A stretch of DNA of 64,000 nucleotides from Hominenteromicrobium mulieris (lineage in GTDB: Bacteria; Bacillota; Clostridia; Oscillospirales; Acutalibacteraceae). The notes under the pieces were generated by a model. The model was not told where the DNA came from and searched no databases. It saw only the letters and a list, made by a program, of their open reading frames with translations. The translations under genes and the position numbers were made by a program. The stretch is taken from positions 390,910 through 454,909 of the forward strand of contig JAJJOY010000002.1 of assembly GCA_021029595.1 (NCBI GenBank). The letters are read 5' to 3'. Below are positions 26,814-33,301 of the stretch, piece after piece. The stretch's first letter is position 1; every line of letters starts with the position of its first letter.

Positions 26814-28147
26814 AAACGACCGGCTTTCGCTCTTTTGTCCTTTACATTTTGCTGTTCGCCTTCTGCGGCGGCTTCGTCTGGTTCCTCATCAACCTCGCGT
26901 TAAACGGCTCCACATGGGCCACGCAGCCGTATAACGGTCACATTTACGGCGATGACACCGCCGTTTCCGCCGGTACCATCACAGACCGCAGCGGCATGGT
27001 GCTCGCCAAAACGGAGGACGGCTCCCGCGTTTACGCCGAAAGTGAAGACATTCGCCGCGCACTGCTCCACACCGTGGGCGATTCCAGCGGCTACATCGGC
27101 ACCGCCGTGCAGGCCGTGCACCGCTCACAGCTCGTGGGCTATAACCCCATCACGGGCCTTGCGCGCACCGTGCTTTCGGACCTCGGCAACAACCTCGTTT
27201 TAACGGTAGATGCCAACGCCAGCGCCGCCGCGTACAACGCCTTCAACGGCCGCAACGGCTCCGCGTTTGTCTATAACTATAAGACCGGCGAGGTACTCGT
27301 CAAGGTCAGCGCTCCCACATACGACCCCATGAACGTCCCGGAGGACCTCAACGATAACGAAGAATACAACGGCGTTTTCCTCGACCACACGCTTTCCTCC
27401 ACCTACACGCCGGGCTCCATCTTTAAGCTCGTCACAGCGGCTGCCGCCATGGAGTACCTGCCCGATTGGGACACCCGCACCTATACCTGCGAAGAAGAAA
27501 TGGACATCGGCTCCGGCAAGGTGACGTGTCTCAATTACCACGGCGAGCTGAACCTCGAGCAAGCGCTCGGCTATTCCTGCAACCTCTACTTTGCGCAGCT
27601 TGCGGAGGACATCGGCGCGGAAAACCTCAAAAAGAAAGCCGAAGAAATGGGCTTCGGTAAAAACTTCTCGTTTGATTCCTTCACCACCACCAAAAGCAGT
27701 ACCAATTTAAGCAGCTCCACCAGCGCCATAGACCTCGCATGGAGCTCCGTCGGTCAGGCGGATGTCATGGCAAACCCGTACCACATGGCGCTTTTGATGG
27801 GCGCCATCGCAAACGGCGGCTCTACACCGGAGCCATACCTCACGGGCGGCAAAAGCCGCACGAGCTACACCTTAACGGACAGCTCCACTGCCGCTTCTCT
27901 CCACAGCATGATGCGCAACAACGTCGTCAATTACTACGGCGAGTATCTTTTCGACGGTTATTCGCTGTGTGCCAAAACCGGCACCGCCGAGCTCGACGAT
28001 AAAAACCCGAACTGCTGGATCGTCGGTTTCTCGGAGGACGAAAGCACCCCGTATGCGTTCGCCGTGTGCGTGCAGGAGGGCACCTCCGGACTCTATACCG
28101 CCGGTGAAGTCGTCTCCGCCGCCTTAAACGCCATTACAGGGAATTGA
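26810..28147 (+). CDS. Class B penicillin-binding protein (PbpA-like transpeptidase)
   Basis: 445 residues; ATG overlaps the SEDS gene stop as ATGA. One N-terminal membrane segment (LYILLFAFCGGFVWFLI), then an extracellular transpeptidase: SIFK (the active-site SxxK) in STYTPGSIFKLV, SCN (SxN) in LGYSCNLYFAQL, and KTG in CAKTGTAELDDK. It is short because the N-terminal dimerisation domain is small, as in PbpA of actinobacteria and elongation or sporulation PBPs. It cross-links peptidoglycan made by the partner SEDS protein. Confidence 0.95.
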   Translation: MKTTGFRSFVLYILLFAFCGGFVWFLINLALNGSTWATQPYNGHIYGDDTAVSAGTITDRSGMVLAKTEDGSRVYAESEDIRRALLHTVGDSSGYIGTAVQAVHRSQLVGYNPITGLARTVLSDLGNNLVLTVDANASAAAYNAFNGRNGSAFVYNYKTGEVLVKVSAPTYDPMNVPEDLNDNEEYNGVFLDHTLSSTYTPGSIFKLVTAAAAMEYLPDWDTRTYTCEEEMDIGSGKVTCLNYHGELNLEQALGYSCNLYFAQLAEDIGAENLKKKAEEMGFGKNFSFDSFTTTKSSTNLSSSTSAIDLAWSSVGQADVMANPYHMALLMGAIANGGSTPEPYLTGGKSRTSYTLTDSSTAASLHSMMRNNVVNYYGEYLFDGYSLCAKTGTAELDDKNPNCWIVGFSEDESTPYAFAVCVQEGTSGLYTAGEVVSAALNAITGN

Positions 28148-28171
28148 TCTTCCGTAAACCACAGCGAAGCG

Positions 28172-28368
28172 ACGAATAAAGTTTCGTCCGCCTTTTCAAA
28201 GGTGGTGGTTTCCAAAGGCAACGCCTTTGGTCGTCGTTCGCAAACGGCGAGACCTTTTTACCTACCAAAAATCAGGAAGATAGGCAGAATAGTCCGGTGG
28301 ACTGTTCTGCCGCAAGGAACCCTATTAAGGGGTTCCTTGAAGAACTCGCCACAGCGAATTCTTAGAAA
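28172..28368 (+). repeat. Multi-hairpin 3'-UTR element, copy A
   Basis: Ordered stems: ACGAA/TTCGT; CCGCCTTT/AAAGGTGG; CCAAAGGC/GCCTTTGG; TCGTCGTT/AACGGCGA; a 13-base pair of arms GGCAGAATAGTCC/GGACTGTTCTGCC; AAGGAACC/GGTTCCTT; AAGAACTCGC/GCGAATTCTT; then AGAAA. The first 31 bases (28178-28208) match copy B (31784-31814) at 27 positions, all differences being transitions. Later stems occur in the same order in copy B but with other sequences. Confidence 0.75.
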
Positions 28369-28373
28369 TAAAG

Positions 28374-28412
28374 CAACGCCGCACCCTCGATTTTTCATTG
28401 AGAGTGCGGCGT
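28374..28412 (+). terminator. Terminator-like stem after element A
   Basis: AACGCCGCACCCTC/GAGAGTGCGGCGTT, 13 of 14 pairs, followed by ACTTTAT. Strong stem, poor uracil run; it probably ends the wall operon transcript. Confidence 0.6.
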
Positions 28413-28416
28413 TACT

Positions 28417-28531
28417 TTATGCCTTCGTATAAAATTCAAGCTCCCTCTGACCGAGAAAAAGAGTGAGATACTGCGCACCCTCAATCACAGCCGGGAATAC
28501 CCACGGCAGCAAAATCAAAAGCCGACAAAAC
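28417..28531 (-). pseudogene. Possible remnant of a membrane-protein C-terminus
   Basis: A minus-strand frame reads FCRLLILLPWVFPAVIEG and ends LGQRELEFYTKA-stop. It is hydrophobic and coherent, but has no start codon with a ribosome site and runs into the htrA terminator hairpin. It may be a decayed gene end or chance. Confidence 0.25.
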
Positions 28532-28568
28532 GCAACGAACCCCGAGGGGTTACCTCGGGGTTCGTTGC
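28532..28568 (-). terminator. Terminator of htrA
   Basis: Perfect 16-pair stem GCAACGAACCCCGAGG/CCTCGGGGTTCGTTGC, followed by GTTTTGTC on the minus strand. Confidence 0.8.
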
Positions 28569-28612
28569 TTGAAAAAGGAGATTTATGAAAAAGACTCGTA
28601 CTCTAAATTAAA

Positions 28613-30058
28613 TCAACCCGCGCTGTATTCGGAAAGCTTCAGTTCCACGGTTGCGGACTGCTGCGTCGAAGAGCGGTACACCTGAAGTGTTACCGTATCG
28701 CCCGGCTTCTTGCTGAGGATTGCGGAACGCAATGTGGATTCACTGTCCAGCTGCTGGCCGTCAATAGCGGTAATCACATCGCCCACCTGCAAGCCGGAAG
28801 CCTGTGCCTCGCTCGAATTGAGCTGTGCCACATACTCGCCCTGCGGCAAGCCGTAGAAGCGGCCCGTCATGCTGTCAATGAACTGACCGGAAATACCGAG
28901 AACAGCTCTGTCCTTCACATAACCGTACTGGATGAGGTCGGAGATAATCGGCTGTGCCGTATCGATCGGAATCGCAAATCCAAGGCCCTCATAGCCCGTA
29001 GCGGAAATTTTCGCGGAGTTGATGCCAACGACCTGACCATACTCGTTGATGAGTGCGCCGCCGGAGTTACCGGGGTTAATCGCCGCATCGGTCTGGATGT
29101 ATTCCATCGTGTAGCCGGTCGTATTATTGGAAATCGCGCGGTTCAAAGCGGAAACGTAACCGATCGTTACGCTGGAGCTCAGCTCGTGACCGCCCGGGTT
29201 ACCGATGGCCATGACCTTATCCGCAACGCGCAAATCTTCGGAAGAACCAAATTCCGCAGCCGTCAAGCCCGTCGCATCGATCTTTACGACCGCAAGGTCC
29301 GTCACGGTATCGCTGCCGATCAGCTGCGCTTCATACGTCTCACCGTCGGAGGTCATAACCTTCAGGGAAGTCGCACCCTCCACAACATGCGCATTCGTGA
29401 TGATGTAGCCATCTTCACTCATGATGATGCCGGAGCCTTCACTCGCCGGGGAAACGCTGCTGTCCGACGTGTCGGTCTGCATAAAGCCGTAATTCTGTGT
29501 CACCTGATAATTCTGGATGCACACGACAGACGGTGTAAGCTTTGCGGCAATGTCCTGGTCGCTCATCGCGGAAACCGTGCCGTCGCTGCTCGCGCTCGTA
29601 TCCGAGTTCGTGTCGCCGTTCACCACGCGCGAGATTGTGAACGCAGCATTGCTGCTCGCTTCGGAAGACTGCACATTGATGACGCCGTTTTGAATCATCA
29701 CGACGAATACGCCAAGCGACGCCGCCGAGGTGATCGCACAGCAAAGCACAACGGCTAAAAGCTTCAAGCCGAATTTCGAGCCGTGCTTTTTGGGCTTCGG
29801 CTGTTTTTGCGGCTGATGCACAGGCACACCGTAATACACAGGTTGTCCGTTTGGCTGCACCGGCGCGTTCTGTTGCGGAGCGCTCTGTGCGTTCCACGTA
29901 TATGCGGGGGTGTTGTTCGTCGGATACTGTGCGTTATGATAGGTGCCGTAGGCGTTTGTGCTGTTTACAGCGTTATTAGCGGAAGTATTGGTGTTCACCG
30001 GTTCAGACCCATTGTTCGGGTCAAAACCATTTTGGAATTTCTCATGATTGTCACTCAT
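28613..30058 (-). CDS. htrA: HtrA/DegP-type membrane-anchored serine protease with PDZ
   Basis: 481 residues. A Gln/Asn/Pro-rich cytoplasmic N-terminus (residues 1-88), one membrane segment (KLLAVVLCCAITSAASLGVF), then a trypsin-like domain with His in TNAHVVEGA, Asp in VTDLAVVKID and Ser in GNSGGALINEYG, and one C-terminal PDZ domain (about 385-475). This is the standard Gram-positive HtrA layout: surface quality control of exported proteins, often induced by a two-component system. Single gene with its own promoter and terminator. Confidence 0.95.
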   Translation of the reverse strand: MSDNHEKFQNGFDPNNGSEPVNTNTSANNAVNSTNAYGTYHNAQYPTNNTPAYTWNAQSAPQQNAPVQPNGQPVYYGVPVHQPQKQPKPKKHGSKFGLKLLAVVLCCAITSAASLGVFVVMIQNGVINVQSSEASSNAAFTISRVVNGDTNSDTSASSDGTVSAMSDQDIAAKLTPSVVCIQNYQVTQNYGFMQTDTSDSSVSPASEGSGIIMSEDGYIITNAHVVEGATSLKVMTSDGETYEAQLIGSDTVTDLAVVKIDATGLTAAEFGSSEDLRVADKVMAIGNPGGHELSSSVTIGYVSALNRAISNNTTGYTMEYIQTDAAINPGNSGGALINEYGQVVGINSAKISATGYEGLGFAIPIDTAQPIISDLIQYGYVKDRAVLGISGQFIDSMTGRFYGLPQGEYVAQLNSSEAQASGLQVGDVITAIDGQQLDSESTLRSAILSKKPGDTVTLQVYRSSTQQSATVELKLSEYSAG

Positions 30059-30077
30059 GGTTCCTTACTCCTTTCAC

Positions 30078-30106
30078 ATGATACCATATTCCAAACGGTT
30101 TTTCAA
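30078..30106 (-). promoter_or_regulatory. Promoter of htrA
   Basis: TTGAAA, 17-base spacer, TATCAT on the minus strand; the leader is very short. Confidence 0.6.
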
Positions 30107-30212
30107 CCTTTTTTTCTTTCCGTTCGGATTATCTATATTATTTCGGAGTTCTGTGAAGTTCATGTGAAGTGCAGTGAACAGTTTCATGAAAAAAGCAAGA
30201 AATCTCTGTCAC

Positions 30213-30254
30213 ACAAAAACAACGAAAGCCACCGGTGCGTGTTCCGGCGGCTTT
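30213..30254 (-). terminator. Terminator of the ECF transporter gene
   Basis: AAAGCCGCCGG/CCGGTGGCTTT (one mismatch) followed by CGTTGTTTTTGTG on the minus strand. Confidence 0.75.
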
Positions 30255-30269
30255 CCTTATACGCTGATT

Positions 30270-30854
30270 TTATTTTGTCGTCAGATGCGCACTTTTCAGC
30301 GCCTTGCGAATCAAAGCGGAGAGCGGCACGGAAATGATGATGGCGAGAATCGCGTTCACCGTGCTCGAAGCCGCTTTCGTCGCAAGCGCAATCGCCGCAG
30401 CCTCCGGCGCACTGCCCGCAAGCACCGTCGTAATGTAGGACTTTGCGAGATACAGCACAATGTATGTCAGGCTGCCGCAGATGCCCGCCACAATGCTGCG
30501 CGGTACGGTAATGGTAAAGTCTTCCTCCAGCATGTTGCCGGTGATTTTACCCTTGTGCGCGATGAGGCCGCAAACCGCAGCCAGCAGGAACTTAAATACA
30601 AATGTAAACGGAGCCGAAGCGATGTACGCCGGGTTCGTCAGGTCGTAGAGCATCGCGCCGATGCCGGAAGCCAGACCGCCTCCGATCGGGCCCATCACAA
30701 AGCCCGCAAGCAGGCAAAACGCGTTGCCGAGGTGGATACGGGAAATATCGCCCACCGGCACCGGAATCGGGAAGCTCAGGTAGTTGGAAACGAACACCAG
30801 CGCGCCCAAAAGGCCCACGGTGACAATCTTGTAGATGGAATTCTTGTTTTTCAT
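30270..30854 (-). CDS. ECF transporter S component, substrate unknown
   Basis: 194 residues with about six membrane segments. RIHLGNAFCLLAGFVMGP and GGLASGIGAMLYDLTNPAY are typical of small S components of energy-coupling-factor vitamin importers. The energising EcfA/EcfT proteins are not in the window, as is usual for group II systems. The substrate cannot be assigned; the sequence is not clearly ThiT, BioY, RibU or QueT. Its 60-base leader can fold so that the ribosome site is paired, hinting at ligand-dependent control. Confidence 0.8.
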   Translation of the reverse strand: MKNKNSIYKIVTVGLLGALVFVSNYLSFPIPVPVGDISRIHLGNAFCLLAGFVMGPIGGGLASGIGAMLYDLTNPAYIASAPFTFVFKFLLAAVCGLIAHKGKITGNMLEEDFTITVPRSIVAGICGSLTYIVLYLAKSYITTVLAGSAPEAAAIALATKAASSTVNAILAIIISVPLSALIRKALKSAHLTTK

Positions 30855-30914
30855 TTTGATTACCCCTTTGCTTTGGGGCGCGACTGCACCGTTCGTGCGC
30901 CGTGCCTTGAAGAT
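30855..30914 (-). promoter_or_regulatory. Structured leader with paired ribosome site
   Basis: On the minus strand CCCC-aaagcaaa-GGGG pairs the GGGG of the ribosome site (30863-30866), and an upstream stem GGCGC/GCGCC encloses GCAC/GTGC. This is a candidate translational switch of unknown class. Confidence 0.35.
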
Positions 30915-30921
30915 TGCACCC

Positions 30922-30950
30922 AGTATAGCACCGCGCTGGTATTATCGCAA
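30922..30950 (-). promoter_or_regulatory. Promoter of the ECF transporter gene
   Basis: TTGCGA, 17-base spacer, TATACT on the minus strand. Confidence 0.65.
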
Positions 30951-31015
30951 TGGCCAGATTTAATATAATTTTTAAGGTCAGATAGTTTTTTCACACCCCA
31001 AAAAGCCCGCCCCGG

Positions 31016-31044
31016 TTGCATTTTCGTCAAAAAAGCGGTATACT
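31016..31044 (+). promoter_or_regulatory. Promoter of gph
   Basis: TTGCAT, 17-base spacer, TATACT, about 50 bases before the gene. Confidence 0.6.
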
Positions 31045-31103
31045 GGCGGTGCGAAAAGTGTCGTTCGCTTTTCGATTATCTATAATATGAAGAAGGGATA
31101 TTC

Positions 31104-31763
31104 ATGGCAAAAGTAAAAGCCGTTATTTTTGATATGGACGGAACCGTGGCCAATACGCTCACTTCCATCGCCGGATTCGGCAACGCCGCGCTTGAAGCGC
31201 ACCGCTTAAAAACGTTCCCCGTAGATCGCTACCGCACGTTCGTCGGTAACGGCGCAGATATTCTCATGCGCCGCATGCTCACTGCCGCTAAGGGCACATA
31301 CACCGAAGAAGATGTAAAAGCTCTGCGCAAAACGTATGACGCTTTATATGAAAGTGATCCCACAAAAGACGTAAAGCCCTACCCCGGCATCGTAGAGCTG
31401 CTCCAAAAAATGCGTGAAAACAACGTCAAAGCCGCCGTGCTCTCCAACAAACCCGATAACATGACGTGCTATATCGCCGAAAAGCTGTTCACCGGGCTTT
31501 TTGATGTCGTCCACGGACAAAGGGAAGGCGTACCGAAAAAGCCGAACCCCAGTGCCGCACTTTTATTGTGCGAAGAATTAGGCGTCACCCCCGCCGAATG
31601 CCTGTACGTCGGCGACAGCGGCGTTGATATGCAGACCGGGCAGAACGCCGGCCTCTTCACCGCCGGCGTCACCTGGGGCTTCAGGGACGAAAAAGAGCTC
31701 GAAGAAAACGGCGCCGATACCCTCGTCCATAACGCAGAGGAGCTGGAAAACCTTATCCTCTAA
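31104..31763 (+). CDS. gph: HAD-superfamily phosphatase, phosphoglycolate phosphatase-like
   Basis: 219 residues. Motif I VIFDMDGTVANTL with the nucleophile Asp, motif II VLSNKPDN, motif III Lys in REGVPKKPNP, motif IV YVGDSGVDMQTG. The helical cap between motifs I and II is of the Gph/PpaX type. It probably removes phosphate from 2-phosphoglycolate or similar small phosphates; pyrophosphatase PpaX is an alternative. Single gene whose transcript continues into multi-hairpin element B. Confidence 0.85.
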   Translation: MAKVKAVIFDMDGTVANTLTSIAGFGNAALEAHRLKTFPVDRYRTFVGNGADILMRRMLTAAKGTYTEEDVKALRKTYDALYESDPTKDVKPYPGIVELLQKMRENNVKAAVLSNKPDNMTCYIAEKLFTGLFDVVHGQREGVPKKPNPSAALLLCEELGVTPAECLYVGDSGVDMQTGQNAGLFTAGVTWGFRDEKELEENGADTLVHNAEELENLIL

Positions 31764-31776
31764 GCTAACGGCAATG

Positions 31777-31934
31777 GCGATTAAAAGTTTCGCCCGCCTT
31801 TTTAAAGGCGGCGGGGTCTTGGGGCAGCGCCCCAAAAACTAGGAGAGTAACTTAAAACGTCCCGTGGACGTTTTAAGTGTAGGGAACCTCGTTGCATGAG
31901 TTTCCTGAAAGGCGGCTAAAGCCGCCTTTAGAAA
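31777..31934 (+). repeat. Multi-hairpin 3'-UTR element, copy B
   Basis: Stems in order: GCGA/TCGC; CCGCCTTT/AAAGGCGG; TTGGGGC/GCCCCAA; CTTAAAACGTCC/GGACGTTTTAAG; GGAACCTC/GAGTTTCC (one mismatch); AAAGGCGGC/GCCGCCTTT; then AGAAA. It starts 13 bases after the gph stop. Compared with copy A it lacks the TCGTCGTT stem. Confidence 0.75.
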
Positions 31935-31953
31935 AAGCATCGCATACAAAAGG

Positions 31954-31986
31954 AGAGCGCGCAGCCACCCAAAAGCTGCGCGCTCT
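31954..31986. terminator. Bidirectional terminator between gph and the metal regulator
   Basis: AGAGCGCGCAGC/GCTGCGCGCTCT, 12 perfect pairs; followed by GTTAATTTC on plus and CCTTTTG on minus. Confidence 0.7.
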
Positions 31987-32018
31987 GTTAATTTCTAAAA
32001 GCTCTCAAAACAAGCTCC

Positions 32019-32783
32019 TCACCGTCTCATACACGTCGAGCACGTACACGTCCCGCACGCCTGCTTCTTTGCCCCGCACACGTGCCGCCGTCTGTATTCC
32101 GTTGGCAGCTCGCCGTAGGCCTCCTTAAACGCCGCCGTAAATCGGCTCTGGCTCTCATACCCCACGGCCTGCGCCACGGACGCAATGTCGTTCTGCGTTT
32201 TCAGCAGCAGCCCCGCCGCAAGCTCCATGCGGTGCTGCTTCATGTGCGCCGCAATCGTCGTGCCGTACACTTTTTTGAACACCGTTTTCAACGTCGTGGT
32301 GTTCATAAGGAACTCTCTTGACAGCGTTTCTATCGTGATGCGCTCGCTGATGTGTTCAATCAGGTAATTGTGCACGTTCCGAATGATCTCCTCCTGCGAA
32401 GCCTGAAAGTCCACTTCCTTTTCCGGGCACGTGATCTCCATCACCTGCTCCACAATCTCGTGCAAAAGCCCGATCTGCTCGGTGTCCGACGCCTTATAGT
32501 AGACTTCCTTGCCATCGCGGCGGCTCATGATAAGCCCACTGTCTAAAAGCGACTTCAAATGGTGCGAAACTGCCGGACTCGACATATCCATCATCGCTGC
32601 AATGTTGATAACACATTCTTCCCGGTGACTCAAAAGCCAGAAAATGCGCACGCGCACCGGGTCGCTCAGCTGCTTAAACACATCCGCCACGGCCGAAAAA
32701 CGCTCCGTATTCATCAATTCTCTATGCAGCGCTTCGTCGTGCTTGTGCCTGCCGTGGTCGTGCGGCAATGCAAAATCCGCCAT
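32019..32783 (-). CDS. ArsR-AraC fusion metal-responsive regulator
   Basis: 254 residues from ATG 32783 (GGAGGG six bases upstream). His-rich N-terminus LPHDHGRHKHDEALH; ArsR/SmtB winged helix (about residues 30-115) with CVINIAAMMDMSSPAVSHHLK; AraC-type double helix-turn-helix (about 140-240) with SREFLMNTTTLKTVFKKVYG and IASVAQAVGYESQSRFTAAF; and a Cys-rich tail CGAKKQACGTCTCSTCMRR. His and Cys clusters at both ends suggest direct metal sensing. It is divergent from the HMA-protein/P1B ATPase genes and should repress both itself and them through the operator at 32888-32915. The double DNA-binding architecture is unusual. Confidence 0.88.
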   Translation of the reverse strand: MADFALPHDHGRHKHDEALHRELMNTERFSAVADVFKQLSDPVRVRIFWLLSHREECVINIAAMMDMSSPAVSHHLKSLLDSGLIMSRRDGKEVYYKASDTEQIGLLHEIVEQVMEITCPEKEVDFQASQEEIIRNVHNYLIEHISERITIETLSREFLMNTTTLKTVFKKVYGTTIAAHMKQHRMELAAGLLLKTQNDIASVAQAVGYESQSRFTAAFKEAYGELPTEYRRRHVCGAKKQACGTCTCSTCMRR

Positions 32784-32851
32784 AAAAAGCCCTCCGTTTA
32801 TCCGTTTCGGAAATCCCGTTCGCCCGTTTGGAAGCAGCACCCGAAAACCCC

Positions 32852-32880
32852 TTGATTTTTTATTCCGGCCCCAGTATACT
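32852..32880 (+). promoter_or_regulatory. Promoter of the metal-transport operon
   Basis: TTGATT, 17-base spacer, TATACT on the plus strand. The -10 box is half of the palindrome AGTATACT. Confidence 0.65.
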
Positions 32881-32901
32881 ACAACTGTAACGATTAAGCA
32901 A
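32873..32901 (-). promoter_or_regulatory. Promoter of the ArsR-AraC regulator
   Basis: TTGCTT, 17-base spacer, TATACT on the minus strand, using the other reading of AGTATACT (32873-32880). Its -35 box lies inside the operator. Confidence 0.65.
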
Positions 32902-32915
32902 GTATTTAATCGTTA
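32888..32915. promoter_or_regulatory. ArsR-type operator
   Basis: TAACGATTAA-(8 bases)-TTAATCGTTA, perfect ten-base arms. It covers the regulator's -35 box and the plus-strand transcription start. Confidence 0.75.
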
Positions 32916-32960
32916 GCACCACATTTCAAAACAAAATGATTTTTTACGGAGGTTTTCCCC

Positions 32961-33179
32961 ATGAAAAAAACGTACAGCATTGAAGTTGACTGCGCAAATT
33001 GTGCCAACCTGATGGAAGAGGCAACCAAGAAAACTGCAGGCGTTGCAAATGCGACCGTAAACTTCATGACCCAGAAGATGATCGTTGAGTTTGAAGACGG
33101 TCAGGACGCTAAAGCTGTCATGAAGAATGTCCTCAAGGCCTGCAAGAAGGTTGAGCCGGACTGCGAAATCGAGCTTTAA
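32961..33179 (+). CDS. HMA-domain metal-binding protein (CopZ-like)
   Basis: 72 residues; ATG after GGAGG. A single heavy-metal-associated fold with the CxxC in EVDCANCANLME. It probably delivers metal to, or acts as a detached N-terminal domain of, the P1B ATPase encoded 122 bases downstream, which itself has no HMA domain. The Asp before the first Cys is more common in zinc/cadmium than in copper chaperones. Confidence 0.88.
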   Translation: MKKTYSIEVDCANCANLMEEATKKTAGVANATVNFMTQKMIVEFEDGQDAKAVMKNVLKACKKVEPDCEIEL

Positions 33180-33213
33180 TTTACTTCGGTCTACCCGTAT
33201 AGTCAGAAAAAAT

Positions 33214-33249
33214 GACCGGCTCCGCTTTCTCGGTACAGTCGGTCTTTTT
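33214..33249 (+). terminator. Weak hairpin between HMA gene and ATPase gene
   Basis: GACCG/CGGTC with a 21-base loop and TTTTT after it. It may attenuate transcription so that the small binding protein is made in excess. Confidence 0.4.
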
Positions 33250-33301
33250 CACACGGTAATGTATCATCTAACTGCTATATAAAACCACAAGAGGTATCCT
33301 C

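Larger units (their letters stand above)
28148..28612. other. 465-base intergenic region between convergent genes
   Basis: It holds a multi-hairpin element (28172-28368), a terminator-like stem (28374-28412), a minus-strand reading-frame fragment (28417-28531), the htrA terminator (28532-28568) and an eight-codon plus-strand frame with an ideal ribosome site (28585-28611). Confidence 0.8.

Noticed and set aside
28202..28432. A 76-codon plus-strand frame
   Set aside because: It lies wholly in the multi-hairpin element and terminator stem; the peptide is a translation of palindromes.
30855..30914. A preQ1 riboswitch before the ECF transporter gene
   Set aside because: The conserved loop and tail sequences of preQ1-I and preQ1-II are missing, and the protein is not clearly QueT.
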